From contig NZ_CM001514.1 of assembly GCF_000263715.2 (NCBI RefSeq), positions 420,936-484,935 of the forward strand: DNA of 64,000 nucleotides. The letters run 5' to 3'. A model generated the notes under the pieces. That model had not been told where the DNA came from, did no database searches, and saw only the letters and a list, made by a program, of their open reading frames with translations. Below are positions 19,330-28,986 of the stretch, piece after piece (the stretch's first letter is position 1; each line of letters starts with the position of its first letter). This DNA is from Pseudomonas synxantha BG33R (GTDB lineage Bacteria; Pseudomonadota; Gammaproteobacteria; Pseudomonadales; Pseudomonadaceae). A program made the position numbers and the translations under genes.

Positions 19330-20181
19330 ATGTTTCCTGAGAGTTTTACGTTTTCCATCGCCGACCGGGTCAACGGTTGGGTGGACTCGCTGGTTACCAA
19401 CTACGGCGATGTGTTCCGGCACATTTCCGACACCCTGCTATGGGCCATCGTCAACCTGGAAGGCCTGCTGCGCATGGCGCCCTGGTGGCTGATGCTGGCC
19501 ATTGTCGGGGGCATCGCCTGGCACGCCACGCGCAAGCTGGTGACCACGGCGGTGATCGTCGGTTTGCTGTTCCTGGTGGGTGCCGTTGGCCTGTGGGACA
19601 AGCTGATGCAAACCCTGGCACTGATGATGGTCGCCACGGTGATCTCGGTGCTGATCGGCATTCCCCTGGGCATCCTGTCGGCGCGCAGCAATCGCCTGCG
19701 TTCGGTGCTGATGCCGCTGCTGGACATCATGCAGACCATGCCCAGCTTCGTGTACCTGATCCCGGTGCTGATGTTGTTCGGCCTGGGCAAGGTGCCGGCG
19801 ATTTTCGCCACGGTGATCTACGCCGCGCCGCCGCTGATTCGCCTGACGGACCTGGGCATTCGCCAGGTCGATGGCGAAGTCATGGAAGCCGTCAACGCCT
19901 TTGGCGCCAACCGCTGGCAGCAACTGTTCGGCGTGCAATTGCCGCTGGCGCTGCCGAGCATCATGGCCGGGATCAACCAGACCACCATGATGGCGCTGTC
20001 GATGGTGGTGATCGCCTCGATGATCGGCGCCCGTGGCTTGGGTGAAGACGTGCTCGTCGGCATCCAGACCCTCAACGTCGGCCGTGGCCTGGAAGCCGGG
20101 CTGGCGATCGTGATTCTCGCAGTGGTCATCGACCGCATTACCCAGGCTTATGGCCGCCCACGGCATGAGGCGAGCAAATGA
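19330..20181 (+). CDS. hutW: hut ABC transporter, permease
   Basis: A 283-residue ProW-type inner-membrane permease, start ATG 19330 ([19 protein letters not shown]). It has an N-terminal pair of membrane segments and the permease core with the EAA-type loop [24 protein letters not shown]. It overlaps hutV by ATGA, so the two are translationally coupled. Confidence 0.92.
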   Translation: MFPESFTFSIADRVNGWVDSLVTNYGDVFRHISDTLLWAIVNLEGLLRMAPWWLMLAIVGGIAWHATRKLVTTAVIVGLLFLVGAVGLWDKLMQTLALMMVATVISVLIGIPLGILSARSNRLRSVLMPLLDIMQTMPSFVYLIPVLMLFGLGKVPAIFATVIYAAPPLIRLTDLGIRQVDGEVMEAVNAFGANRWQQLFGVQLPLALPSIMAGINQTTMMALSMVVIASMIGARGLGEDVLVGIQTLNVGRGLEAGLAIVILAVVIDRITQAYGRPRHEASK

Positions 20182-21002
20182 CGACTGTCAGCAAAATCGA
20201 AGTCAAAAACGTCTTCAAGATCTTCGGCGCCCGTTCCAAGGACGCCCTGGCGATGGTCGGCCAGGGCAAGACCAAGGATCAGGTACTGGCCGAGACCGGC
20301 TGCGTGGTCGGCGTGAACGATCTGTCCTTGAGCATCGGCACGGGTGAGATCTTCGTGATCATGGGCCTGTCGGGCTCCGGCAAATCCACTTTGGTGCGCC
20401 ACTTCAATCGCCTGATCGATCCCACCAGCGGCGCGATCCTGGTGGACGGCGAAGACATCCTGCAACTGGACATGGAAGCCCTGCGCCAATTCCGTCGCCA
20501 CAAGATCAGCATGGTGTTCCAGAGCTTCGGCCTGTTGCCCCACAAGAGCGTGCTCGACAACGTCGCCTACGGCCTCAAAGTGCGCGGCGAAACCAAGCAG
20601 GTATGCGCTGAGCGCGCCCTGCACTGGATCGAAACCGTGGGGCTCAAGGGCTACGAAAACAAATACCCACACCAGCTTTCCGGCGGTATGCGCCAGCGTG
20701 TGGGCCTGGCCCGCGCCTTGGCCGCAGACACCGACATCATCCTGATGGACGAAGCCTTCAGCGCCCTCGACCCGCTGATCCGCGCCGAAATGCAGGACCA
20801 GTTGCTCGAACTGCAAAAGACCCTGCACAAGACCATCGTGTTTATCACCCATGACCTCGACGAAGCCGTACGCATTGGTAATCGCATTGCGATCCTCAAG
20901 GACGGCAAGTTGATTCAGGTCGGCACGCCCCGGGAGATTTTGCATTCGCCGGCGGACGAGTATGTGGATCGGTTTGTTCAGCGCCGGGCGGCGGTGGTCT
21001 GA
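20178..21002 (+). CDS. hutV: hut ABC transporter, ATP-binding protein
   Basis: A 274-residue ProV-type ATPase. Walker [10 protein letters not shown] at about residue 63, the signature LSGGMRQR, Walker [15 protein letters not shown] and the switch His in FITHDLDEA are all intact. The N-terminal extension with VFKIFG is typical of the ProV/OpuAA group; it lacks the C-terminal CBS pair found in OpuAA. It starts within the hutW stop codon. Confidence 0.95.
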   Translation: MTTVSKIEVKNVFKIFGARSKDALAMVGQGKTKDQVLAETGCVVGVNDLSLSIGTGEIFVIMGLSGSGKSTLVRHFNRLIDPTSGAILVDGEDILQLDMEALRQFRRHKISMVFQSFGLLPHKSVLDNVAYGLKVRGETKQVCAERALHWIETVGLKGYENKYPHQLSGGMRQRVGLARALAADTDIILMDEAFSALDPLIRAEMQDQLLELQKTLHKTIVFITHDLDEAVRIGNRIAILKDGKLIQVGTPREILHSPADEYVDRFVQRRAAVV

Positions 21003-21010
21003 CGGACGCC

Positions 21011-21084
21011 ATCGCAGGCAAGCCAGCCCCCACATTTGATTGGGTTCACACAGTTCAAATGTGGGAGCCGGGCTTGCCCGCGAT
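21011..21084. repeat. inverted REP pair, tail-in arrangement
   Basis: ATCGCAGGCAAGCCAGCC on the left and GTGGGAGCCGGGCTTGCCCGC on the right, with CCCCCAC and GTGGGAG facing each other across about 26 bp. It lies inside the hut operon, between hutV and hutH1. Confidence 0.8.
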
Positions 21085-21123
21085 GAGGCCGCCAAAGGTT
21101 TAGAGAATATGAAGAGGTCAACG

Positions 21124-22632
21124 ATGTCCCAGGCAACCAAAATCATCATCGCCGACGCCCCGATGCGCTGGCAGGACGTCGCCGCCGTTGCTCGCCACGG
21201 CGCAGTGCTCGAACTCTCGGGTCACGCCTGGGCGCGCATCGACAATGCCCAGGCCATCGTGCAGCGCATCGTCGCCAGCGGCGAGCGCGCCTATGGTGTG
21301 AACACCGGCCTGGGCGCGTTGTGCAATGTGTCGCTTGAGGGCGAGCAACTGAGCCAACTGTCGCGCAATACGCTGCTCAGCCATGCCTGCGGCGTCGGCC
21401 CGGTGCTCAGCGACGAGCAGACTCGCGCGATCATGTGCGCGGCAATCATCAACTACAGCCACGGTAAATCCGGCCTGCACCCGCAGGTGGTGCACGCGTT
21501 GCTGGCGCTGCTCAATCACGACATCACGCCGCAAGTGCCATCCCAGGGTTCGGTGGGGTATTTGACCCACATGGCCCATGTCGGCGTGGCCTTGCTCGGC
21601 ATCGGCAATGTGAGCTACCGCGGCCGGATCGTCACGGCGCAATACGCGTTGCAGGCTGAAGGCTTGCAGCCCGTGGTACTCGGTGCCAAGGATGGCCTGT
21701 GCCTGGTCAACGGCACGCCGTGCATGACCGGCCTGAGTTGCCTGGCCCTGGCCGACGCGCACCACCTGTTGCAATGGGCCGACGTGATCGGCGCCATGAG
21801 TTTCGAAGCCCAGCGCGGCCAGATCGATGCCTTCGACGAAGAAATCATCGCCCTCAAGCCGCACCCGGGTATGCAGCAAGTGGGCAGCAACCTGCGTGCG
21901 TTGCTCGACGGCAGTGAGGTGATCGCCAGCAGCAAAGGTATCCGCACCCAGGACGCCTTGAGCATTCGCTCGATCCCGCAGATCCACGGCGCGGCCCGCG
22001 ATCAGGTGGAGCACGCCACGCGCCAGATCGAGACCGAACTCAACAGCGCCACCGACAACCCTTTGGTGCTCGGCACGCCGGTCAGCTACCGCGTGGTGTC
22101 CCAGGCCAACCCCCACGGCCAGTCCGTGGCGCTGGCGGCCGACATGCTCGCCATCGCCATGGCCGAAATCGGCTCGGTGGCCGAGCGCCGCCTGGATCGC
22201 CTGATCAATCCGCACGTCAGCGGCTTGCCGGCCTTTCTGGTCAGCAACCCCGGGGTCAACTCCGGGATGATGATCGTGCAGTACGTCGCCGCGTCCTTGT
22301 GCGGGCAAAACCGCCAGTTGGCGCAACCGGCGGTGCTCGACAACTTCGTCACCTCGGGCCTGCAGGAAGACCACCTGAGCATGGGCACCAACGCCGCGCT
22401 CAAGCTGCACCAGGTATTGGCCAACGTCACCCAGATTCTTGCCATCGAATACTTGCTGGCGGCCCAGGCGTTCGAGTTCCTCAAGGACCAGCGCTTCGGC
22501 GCCGGTACCGACCACGCCTGGCGCTTGCTGCGCGAAGTGGTCCCCGCTTACGAGCAGGACCGCTGGCTGGCGCCGGATATTGCCGCCGCTGCCCAGTTGC
22601 TTAAAGACACTGCGTTACCGAATTTGCACTGA
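21124..22632 (+). CDS. hutH1: HutH1: histidine ammonia-lyase paralog lacking the MIO-forming Ala-Ser-Gly
   Basis: A 502-residue full-length member of the aromatic amino acid lyase family. The start at 21124 has AGAGG upstream. Conserved parts are present: RAYGVNTGLG, VNGTPCMTG, TDNPLV, NSGMMIVQ and QEDHLSMG. However, the strictly conserved [15 protein letters not shown] is here GSVG-YLTHMAH: residues 145-146 join where Ala-Ser-Gly should be, with the flanks otherwise alignable and exactly three residues shorter. Also, the catalytic Tyr of QDPYSLR is Leu279 (QDALSIR). Without ASG the 4-methylidene-imidazolone cofactor cannot form, so canonical ammonia-lyase activity is unlikely. The frame is open with good codon use, so it is not a decaying pseudogene. 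hutH2 next door is canonical. Possible roles: a binding or regulatory paralog, or a heteromer partner. Confidence 0.85.
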   Translation: MSQATKIIIADAPMRWQDVAAVARHGAVLELSGHAWARIDNAQAIVQRIVASGERAYGVNTGLGALCNVSLEGEQLSQLSRNTLLSHACGVGPVLSDEQTRAIMCAAIINYSHGKSGLHPQVVHALLALLNHDITPQVPSQGSVGYLTHMAHVGVALLGIGNVSYRGRIVTAQYALQAEGLQPVVLGAKDGLCLVNGTPCMTGLSCLALADAHHLLQWADVIGAMSFEAQRGQIDAFDEEIIALKPHPGMQQVGSNLRALLDGSEVIASSKGIRTQDALSIRSIPQIHGAARDQVEHATRQIETELNSATDNPLVLGTPVSYRVVSQANPHGQSVALAADMLAIAMAEIGSVAERRLDRLINPHVSGLPAFLVSNPGVNSGMMIVQYVAASLCGQNRQLAQPAVLDNFVTSGLQEDHLSMGTNAALKLHQVLANVTQILAIEYLLAAQAFEFLKDQRFGAGTDHAWRLLREVVPAYEQDRWLAPDIAAAAQLLKDTALPNLH

Positions 22633-22638
22633 ACACTT

Positions 22639-22646
22639 AAGAATAA
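22639..22646 (+). promoter_or_regulatory. possible Crc/Hfq motif before hutH2
   Basis: AAGAATAA fits the AANAANAA catabolite-activity motif and lies 18 bases before the GTG of hutH2, next to its ribosome site AAGGAG. The same octamer occurs before hutT. The motif is short and could be chance. Confidence 0.4.
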
Positions 22647-22664
22647 TTCACAAGGAGAACGAAT

Positions 22665-24197
22665 GTGACTGCGCTAAACCTGATTCCAGGCCAACTGAGC
22701 CTCGCCCAACTGCGTGCCATCTACCAGCAGCCGGTAACCCTCAGCCTGGATGACAGCGCCTCGGCCCAGATCGAAGCCAGCGTTGCCTGCGTGGAGCAGA
22801 TCCTCGCCGAGAACCGCACCGCTTATGGCATCAACACCGGTTTTGGCCTGCTGGCCTCGACCCGTATCGCCAGTGAAGACCTGGAAAACCTCCAGCGTTC
22901 ACTGGTGCTGTCTCATGCTGCCGGCGTCGGTGAGCCGATCAGCGATGCGCTGGTGCGGCTGGTCATGGTGCTCAAAGTCAACAGCCTGAGCCGTGGTTTC
23001 TCCGGGATCCGTCGCCAGGTGATCGACGCGCTGATCGCGCTGATCAACGCCCAGGTGTACCCGCACATTCCGCTCAAGGGTTCGGTCGGTGCGTCCGGTG
23101 ACCTGGCGCCGTTGGCGCATATGTCCCTGGTGCTGCTCGGCGAAGGCAAGGCGCGCTACAAAGGCGAATGGCTGGACGCGACCGCAGCGCTGAAAGTGGC
23201 TGGCCTCACACCGCTGACCCTGGCCGCCAAAGAGGGCCTGGCCCTGCTCAACGGTACCCAGGTGTCCACCGCTTATGCGTTGCGCGGCCTGTTCGAAGGC
23301 GAAGACCTGTTCGCCGGTGCCCTTGCCTGCGGCGGCCTCACCGTAGAAGCCGTACTGGGTTCGCGCTCGCCGTTCGATGCGCGTATTCATGCCGCGCGTG
23401 GCCAGCGTGGGCAGATCGATGCGGCTGCGGCCTATCGTGACCTGCTGGGGGAAAGCAGCCAGGTCTCGCAGTCGCACCAGAACTGCGACAAGGTGCAAGA
23501 CCCTTACTCCCTGCGTTGCCAGCCACAGGTCATGGGCGCCTGCCTGACCCAGTTCCGCCAGGCTGCCGAAGTGCTGGTGGTGGAAGCCAACGCGGTGTCG
23601 GATAACCCACTGGTATTTGCCGCCGAAGGCGATGTGATTTCCGGTGGCAACTTCCACGCCGAACCGGTGGCCATGGCCGCTGACAACATGGCCCTGGCGA
23701 TTGCCGAAATAGGCTCCCTGAGCGAGCGGCGCATCTCGCTGATGATGGACAAGCACATGTCGCAACTGCCGCCGTTCCTGGTAGGCAATGGTGGGGTGAA
23801 CTCCGGTTTTATGATCGCCCAGGTCACTGCCGCTGCGCTCGCCAGTGAGAACAAGGCACTGGCCCATCCCCATAGCGTCGACAGCCTGCCGACTTCGGCC
23901 AACCAGGAAGACCACGTGTCCATGGCCCCGGCTGCGGGCAAGCGCCTGTGGGAAATGGCCGAGAACACCCGTGGCATCCTCGCGGTGGAATGGCTGGCAG
24001 CGTGCCAGGGCCTGGATTTGCGCGACGGCCTGAAGACCTCGCCGAAACTTGAAAAAGCCCGCGGCATCCTGCGCGATAAGGTGGCGTTCTATGACAAGGA
24101 TCGCTTCTTCGCCCCGGACATCAACGCTGCCAGCGAACTGCTCGCTACCCGCTGCCTGAATGAGCTGGTACCGGCCAAGTTGCTGCCGAGCCTTTAA
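22665..24197 (+). CDS. hutH: histidine ammonia-lyase (histidase), canonical
   Basis: A 510-residue enzyme (HutH2) deaminating histidine to urocanate, the first step of the pathway. The GTG start has AAGGAG upstream. The MIO tripeptide Ala143-Ser144-Gly145 is in [16 protein letters not shown]. Other active-site segments are intact: [35 protein letters not shown] and QEDHVSM. The layout matches the P. putida enzyme of known structure. It follows hutH1 by 32 bp and precedes hutT across a REPIN. Confidence 0.97.
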   Translation: MTALNLIPGQLSLAQLRAIYQQPVTLSLDDSASAQIEASVACVEQILAENRTAYGINTGFGLLASTRIASEDLENLQRSLVLSHAAGVGEPISDALVRLVMVLKVNSLSRGFSGIRRQVIDALIALINAQVYPHIPLKGSVGASGDLAPLAHMSLVLLGEGKARYKGEWLDATAALKVAGLTPLTLAAKEGLALLNGTQVSTAYALRGLFEGEDLFAGALACGGLTVEAVLGSRSPFDARIHAARGQRGQIDAAAAYRDLLGESSQVSQSHQNCDKVQDPYSLRCQPQVMGACLTQFRQAAEVLVVEANAVSDNPLVFAAEGDVISGGNFHAEPVAMAADNMALAIAEIGSLSERRISLMMDKHMSQLPPFLVGNGGVNSGFMIAQVTAAALASENKALAHPHSVDSLPTSANQEDHVSMAPAAGKRLWEMAENTRGILAVEWLAACQGLDLRDGLKTSPKLEKARGILRDKVAFYDKDRFFAPDINAASELLATRCLNELVPAKLLPSL

Positions 24198-24215
24198 GCT
24201 CACCGGTACCCAATG

Positions 24216-24301
24216 TGGGAGCTGGCTTGCCTGCGATAGCGGTGTGTCTGCGCCAGATGGGCTGGCTGGAAGTCCGCCATCGCAGGCAAGCCAGCTCCCA
24301 C
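24216..24301. repeat. REPIN (86 bp)
   Basis: Outward GTGGGAGCTGGCTTGCCTGC arms around a loop, inside the hut operon between hutH2 and hutT. Confidence 0.9.
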
Positions 24302-24335
24302 ATTGATTTTCGCCAGATTCAGATTTTCTCGGGAT

Positions 24336-24343
24336 AAGAATAA
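24336..24343 (+). promoter_or_regulatory. possible Crc/Hfq motif before hutT
   Basis: AAGAATAA lies 12 bases before the hutT ATG and abuts the ribosome site GGGAAGAG. This is a place where Hfq/Crc binding would block initiation. It is identical to the octamer before hutH2. Confidence 0.45.
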
Positions 24344-24355
24344 TAGGGAAGAGAA

Positions 24356-25765
24356 ATGCACCAGCCAGAAAAAGGTTTGAAACGCGGGCTCAACGCCCGA
24401 CATATTCGCTTCATGGCACTCGGTTCCGCGATCGGCACCGGGCTGTTCTATGGTTCGGCCTCCGCTATCCAGATGGCCGGCCCCGCCGTGCTGCTGGCTT
24501 ACCTCATCGGCGGCGCCGCCGTGTTCATGGTGATGCGCGCCCTCGGTGAAATGGCCGTGCACAACCCGGTGTCCGGCTCGTTCGGCCACTACGCCAGCAC
24601 TTACCTGGGGCCCATGGCGGGGTTTATCCTCGGCTGGACCTACGCCTTTGAAATGATCATCGTCTGCCTGGCCGACGTTACCGCGTTCGGCATCTACATG
24701 GGCTTCTGGTTTCCCGAGGTAGCCCGTTGGGTCTGGGTGCTGGGCATCGTGTTTTTGATCGGCGGCCTGAACCTGTGCAACGTCAAGGTCTTTGGCGAAA
24801 TGGAGTTCTGGCTGTCGTTGCTCAAGGTCGGCGCCATCGTGGCGATGATCCTCGGCGGTTTCGGCATCATGCTGTTCGGCATTCACTCGGCGGGTGAAAC
24901 CCAGGCTAGCGGCCTGAGCAACCTGTGGGCGCACGGCGGCTTCATGCCCAACGGCATTGGCGGCTTGATCGCCTCGTTTGCGGTGGTGATGTTTGCCTTC
25001 GGCGGTATCGAAATCATCGGCATCACTGCCGGTGAAGCCAAGGACCCGCAGCGCGTGATCCCCAAGGCGATCAACGCGGTGCCGCTGCGTATCCTGTTGT
25101 TCTACGTGCTGACCCTGTTCGTGCTGATGGCGATCTATCCGTGGCCGCAAATTGGCAGCCAGGGCAGCCCGTTCGTGCAGATCTTCAGTAACCTGGGGAT
25201 AGGCTCGGCGGCGACCATTCTCAATATCGTGGTGATCTCGGCGGCGGTCTCGGCTATCAACAGCGACATTTTCGGCGCCGGTCGCATGATGTACGGCCTG
25301 GCCCAGCAAGGGCAGGCGCCCAAGGGCTTTGCGCAGTTGTCCAAACAAGGCGTGCCGTGGATGACCGTGGTGGTGATGGGCGCCGCGTTGCTCGGCGGCG
25401 TGGTGCTCAACTACCTGATCCCGGAAAACGTCTTCCTGCTGATCGCTTCGATCGCCACCTTCGCCACCGTCTGGGTCTGGCTGATGATCCTGTTTACCCA
25501 GGTCGCCATGCGTCGCTCGATGACCAAGGAACAGGTCGCCGAACTGAAATTCCCGGTGCCGTTCTGGCCCTATGCGCCGGCAGCGGCCATTGTGTTCATG
25601 CTGTTTGTGTTTGGCGTGCTCGGTTACTTCCCGGACACCCAGGCGGCCTTGATGGTCGGCGCTGTGTGGATCGTGCTGCTGATCGTCGCGTACCTGCTGT
25701 GGGTCAAGCCCGCCGCCGGGCAAGCGGCCAAGGTCCATTACGAACAGGCTTTGTCTCATCGATAA
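24356..25765 (+). CDS. hutT: amino acid permease HutT, probable histidine transporter
   Basis: A 469-residue inner-membrane carrier of the amino acid-polyamine-cation superfamily (AAT group), with about 12 membrane segments. The N-terminal signature [21 protein letters not shown] and the second-segment motif [21 protein letters not shown] are present. The second E/G-rich motif [17 protein letters not shown] follows. Its place between hutH2 and hutI, and its likeness to the ProY/HutT group, point to histidine as substrate. The ribosome site is GGGAAGAGAA before ATG. Confidence 0.93.
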   Translation: MHQPEKGLKRGLNARHIRFMALGSAIGTGLFYGSASAIQMAGPAVLLAYLIGGAAVFMVMRALGEMAVHNPVSGSFGHYASTYLGPMAGFILGWTYAFEMIIVCLADVTAFGIYMGFWFPEVARWVWVLGIVFLIGGLNLCNVKVFGEMEFWLSLLKVGAIVAMILGGFGIMLFGIHSAGETQASGLSNLWAHGGFMPNGIGGLIASFAVVMFAFGGIEIIGITAGEAKDPQRVIPKAINAVPLRILLFYVLTLFVLMAIYPWPQIGSQGSPFVQIFSNLGIGSAATILNIVVISAAVSAINSDIFGAGRMMYGLAQQGQAPKGFAQLSKQGVPWMTVVVMGAALLGGVVLNYLIPENVFLLIASIATFATVWVWLMILFTQVAMRRSMTKEQVAELKFPVPFWPYAPAAAIVFMLFVFGVLGYFPDTQAALMVGAVWIVLLIVAYLLWVKPAAGQAAKVHYEQALSHR

Positions 25766-25780
25766 CTTAGGGAGGCGTTG

Positions 25781-26986
25781 ATGAAAACCCTTTGGCAACA
25801 CTGCCACGTCGCAACCATGGCCCAAGGCAAATACTCGATTATCGAGGATGCCGCCATGGTGACAGCGGGCTCGCTGATCGAGTGGATCGGCCCGCGCAGC
25901 CAGGCACCTACGGCCGATTACGCCCAGGTGCATGACCTGCAAGGCGCGTGGGTCACCCCCGGGCTGATCGACTGCCACACCCATACCGTGTTTGGTGGCA
26001 ATCGCAGCGGCGAATTCGAGCAGCGCCTCGAAGGCGTCAGCTACGCCGACATCGCGGCCAAGGGCGGCGGTATTGCCAGTACCGTGCGTGCCACGCGTGC
26101 AGCCACGGAAGATCAATTGTTCCTGAGCGCTGAAAAACGTCTGCGCAGCCTTTTGCGTGACGGCGTGACTACCGTGGAGATCAAGTCCGGCTACGGCCTG
26201 GATCTGCCCAACGAGCGCAAGATGCTGCGCGTGGCCCGGCGCCTGGGTGAAACGCTGCCGGTCAGCGTGCGCGCCACATGCCTGGCCGCTCACGCGCTGC
26301 CGCCGGAGTACAAGGACCGCGCCGATGATTACATTGAGCACATCTGCAATGAGATGCTGCCGGCGCTGGCCGCAGAAGGCCTGGTGGATGCGGTGGATGC
26401 CTTCTGTGAATACCTGGCGTTTTCCCCCGAACAGGTCGAGCGCGTGTTCAAGGTTGCCCAGCAACTCGGCTTGCCGGTAAAGCTGCACGCCGAGCAACTC
26501 TCATCGCTGCACGGTTCCAGCCTGGCGGCGCGCTATCACGCGTTGTCGGCCGACCATCTTGAGTTCATGACCGAAGAAGACGCCATCGCCATGGCTGCTG
26601 CCGGCACGGTCGCCGTGTTGCTGCCGGGCGCTTTCTACTTCCTGCGCGAAACCCAGTTGCCGCCGATGGAGGCCCTGCGCAAGCACGGCGTGAAGATCGC
26701 CATCGCCAGCGACCTCAACCCCGGCACTTCCCCGGCGTTGTCGGTGCGCCTGATGCTGAACATGGCCTGCACCCTGTTCCGCATGACGCCCGAAGAAGCC
26801 TTGGCCGGTGCCACGCAACACGCCGCCACCGCGTTGGGCATGGGCGACACCCATGGCTCACTGGAAGCGGGCAAGGTCGCTGACTTTGTCGCCTGGCAGA
26901 TCGATCGCCCCGCCGACCTGGCCTACTGGCTGGGTGGCGAACTGGATAAACGCGTCGTGCGCCACGGCGTCGACGTCACTGTTTGA
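25781..26986 (+). CDS. hutI: imidazolonepropionase
   Basis: A 401-residue metal-dependent amidohydrolase that opens imidazolone propionate to N-formimino-glutamate. The ATG at 25781 has GGGAGG upstream (an in-frame TTG sits one codon before). Visible motifs: the metal site [43 protein letters not shown], and [10 protein letters not shown]. Length and order are normal. hutG follows after 12 bp. Confidence 0.97.
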   Translation: MKTLWQHCHVATMAQGKYSIIEDAAMVTAGSLIEWIGPRSQAPTADYAQVHDLQGAWVTPGLIDCHTHTVFGGNRSGEFEQRLEGVSYADIAAKGGGIASTVRATRAATEDQLFLSAEKRLRSLLRDGVTTVEIKSGYGLDLPNERKMLRVARRLGETLPVSVRATCLAAHALPPEYKDRADDYIEHICNEMLPALAAEGLVDAVDAFCEYLAFSPEQVERVFKVAQQLGLPVKLHAEQLSSLHGSSLAARYHALSADHLEFMTEEDAIAMAAAGTVAVLLPGAFYFLRETQLPPMEALRKHGVKIAIASDLNPGTSPALSVRLMLNMACTLFRMTPEEALAGATQHAATALGMGDTHGSLEAGKVADFVAWQIDRPADLAYWLGGELDKRVVRHGVDVTV

Positions 26987-26998
26987 GAGGATGCAGTT

Positions 26999-27799
26999 GT
27001 GGATAAGGTTCTGACATTCAAACAAGGCCGCGTACCGCTGCTGATCAGCATGCCCCACGCCGGCCTGCGCCTCACCCCTGCGGTGGAGGCTGGGTTGATC
27101 CCCGAGGCGCAAAGCCTGCCGGATACCGACTGGCATATCCCCCTGTTGTATGACTTTGCTGAAGAACTGGGCGCCAGCACCCTGGCTGCGGAGTACTCGC
27201 GGTTTGTCATCGACCTCAACCGGCCCTCCGACAACACGCCGCTGTATGCCGGAGCTACCACTGGCCTGTACCCCGAGACGCTGTTCGATGGCGTGCCGTT
27301 GTTCCGTGAAGGGCAAACGCCCTCCGAGGAGGAGCGCGTCAGCTACCTGCAAAAAATCTGGGGGCCGTACCACCGCCAACTGCAAGAAGAACTGGCACGC
27401 CTCAAGGCCGAGTTCGGCTATGCGTTGCTGTTCGATGCGCACTCGATCCGCTCGGTAATCGCGCACCTGTTCGACGGCAAATTGCCGGACTTCAACCTGG
27501 GTACTTTCAACGGCGCTGCGTGCGACCCGCAGCTGGCCAGCCAACTGGAAGCGATTTGCGCCCAGCACCCGCAGTACACCCATGTGTTGAATGGGCGCTT
27601 CAAAGGCGGCCATATCACCCGTCACTATGGCAACCCGGCGCAGGATATCCACGCGGTGCAGCTGGAGTTGTGCCAGAGCACCTATATGGAGGAGTTCGAA
27701 CCGTTCCGTTATCGCCAGGATTTGGCCGAGCCGACTCGGGTGGTGTTGAGGCAGTTGCTGGAAGGGCTGTTGGCCTGGGGACAAAAGCGCTACGGCTGA
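26999..27799 (+). CDS. hutG: N-formylglutamate deformylase
   Basis: A 266-residue amidohydrolase releasing formate and glutamate from N-formyl-glutamate, the last step of the five-step pathway. GTG start at 26999 with GAGAGGATG-type purines upstream. Family motifs include LLISMPHAGLRL, the metal-binding region DTDWHIPLLYDFAEE, and FVIDLNRPSDN. It is the last gene of the hut locus; a tail-in REP pair follows. Confidence 0.96.
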   Translation: MDKVLTFKQGRVPLLISMPHAGLRLTPAVEAGLIPEAQSLPDTDWHIPLLYDFAEELGASTLAAEYSRFVIDLNRPSDNTPLYAGATTGLYPETLFDGVPLFREGQTPSEEERVSYLQKIWGPYHRQLQEELARLKAEFGYALLFDAHSIRSVIAHLFDGKLPDFNLGTFNGAACDPQLASQLEAICAQHPQYTHVLNGRFKGGHITRHYGNPAQDIHAVQLELCQSTYMEEFEPFRYRQDLAEPTRVVLRQLLEGLLAWGQKRYG

Positions 27800-27806
27800 A
27801 GTCGCT

Positions 27807-27878
27807 ATCGCAGGCAAGCCAGCTCCCACACTTGAATGGGTTCACAGATCAACATGTGGGAGCTGGCTTGCCTGCGAT
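27807..27878. repeat. inverted REP pair, tail-in arrangement
   Basis: ATCGCAGGCAAGCCAGCTCCCAC and its inverted copy face each other (CTCCCAC to GTGGGAG) across 26 bp, right after hutG. Both arms are of the same subtype here. Confidence 0.85.
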
Positions 27879-28015
27879 GACGGCCCAACAGTCGCCCCTG
27901 TGCAACTGCCGGTCGCCACAGGTCGAGTTCATCAGGGTTTTGCTGGGTAAGGTTGTGAGTAGGGCGCATCAGACGCCATCCCCACAATAAAAAACTGCCG
28001 AGTGAGACCACTTCC

Positions 28016-28951
28016 ATGAAACGACTGTTGTTGACCCTCATGCTCAGTGGATATGTGAGCAGCCATGCCATGGCCGCCGAACCGGCTTCCTGCAAAACCA
28101 TCCGCATGGGCGTGGTCAGTTGGACCGATGTGGTTGCCACCTCTGGCATGGCGGACGTGCTGCTCAGTGGCCTGGGCTACGACAGCAAACAGACCAGCGC
28201 CGTGCAGCAGATCATCTTTGCCGGTATCCGTGACAAGCGCCTGGATATCTTCCTCGGTTACTGGAAACCGGCGATGGACAACAACATCGCCCCGTTCCTG
28301 GCGGCCGGGCAGGTCAAGGTGCTCGACACGCCGAGCCTGGCCGATGCCCAGGCCACCCTGGCGGTGCCGCAATACGTGGCCGATGCCGGCTTGAAGACCT
28401 TTGCCGACATTGCCCGCTTCAAGGACAAACTCGGCGGCAAGATCTACGGCATCGAGCCGGGCAGCGGTGCCAATACCGATATCCAGAAGATGATCGACAC
28501 CAACCGCTTTGGCCTGGGCGGCTTCAAGCTGGTCGCGTCCGGTGAAGCGGGGATGCTCGCTGCGGTGCAACGTGCGGTGAATCGCAAAGAGTTCGTGGTG
28601 TTCGTCGGCTGGACTCCGCACCCGATGAACCTGAACATGCAAATGGCCTACCTCACCGGCAGTGAAGATGTGTTCGGCCCCAACGAAGGTCGCGCCACGG
28701 TGTCTACGGTGACAGCGCCGGATTTTGCCGAGCGCTGCCCGAACGCCAACCGGCTGCTCACCAACCTGACCTTCACCGCCGCCCAGGAAAGCCAGTGGAT
28801 GGTGCCGATCATGGCGCGCCAGTCGCCCCAGGAAGTGGCGAAAAAATGGCTGCGCGAGCATCCCGAGGATCTACAGCGCTGGTTGGCCGGGGTGGCAGCC
28901 TTTGATGGTAGCGATGGTGTTGCTGCCGTCCAGGCCAGCCTTAAACCCTAG
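28016..28951 (+). CDS. choline/betaine/carnitine-type ABC substrate-binding protein, orphan
   Basis: A 311-residue periplasmic protein. The signal peptide MKRLLLTLMLSGYVSSHAMA ends at about residue 20. The mature protein has ChoX-like features: CKTIRMGVVSWTDVVATSG, LDIFLGYWKPAMDNN (aromatic ligand-box region), GIEPGSGANTD and FVGWTPHPMN. This is the group containing CbcX, CaiX and BetX of Pseudomonas, binding proteins encoded apart from the Cbc permease they share. No permease or ATPase is adjacent here, which fits that arrangement. The exact ligand (choline, betaine or carnitine) cannot be read from sequence. The next gene is an esterase 35 bp downstream. Confidence 0.85.
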   Translation: MKRLLLTLMLSGYVSSHAMAAEPASCKTIRMGVVSWTDVVATSGMADVLLSGLGYDSKQTSAVQQIIFAGIRDKRLDIFLGYWKPAMDNNIAPFLAAGQVKVLDTPSLADAQATLAVPQYVADAGLKTFADIARFKDKLGGKIYGIEPGSGANTDIQKMIDTNRFGLGGFKLVASGEAGMLAAVQRAVNRKEFVVFVGWTPHPMNLNMQMAYLTGSEDVFGPNEGRATVSTVTAPDFAERCPNANRLLTNLTFTAAQESQWMVPIMARQSPQEVAKKWLREHPEDLQRWLAGVAAFDGSDGVAAVQASLKP

Positions 28952-28986
28952 AGACACCATCGGACCAGTGTGAATAAGGTGTGCAC

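Noticed and set aside
21124..22632. hutH1 as a frameshifted pseudogene or sequencing artefact
   Set aside because: The reading frame is intact for 502 codons with normal composition. The deletion is exactly three codons, and Leu279 is an independent active-site change.
24200..26497. A 765-codon open frame on the minus strand across hutT and hutI, and similar long antisense frames over glnA, glgP, opgH and typA
   Set aside because: These are shadows of GC-rich genes with strong third-position bias. The plus-strand genes have clear domains and ribosome sites; the antisense products are His/Gln/Arg-rich without domains or start context.
28016..28951. The binding protein as a further component of the hut ABC transporter
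   Set aside because: Its sequence is of the ChoX/CaiX type rather than HutX-like, and a REP pair and its own spacer separate it from hutG.
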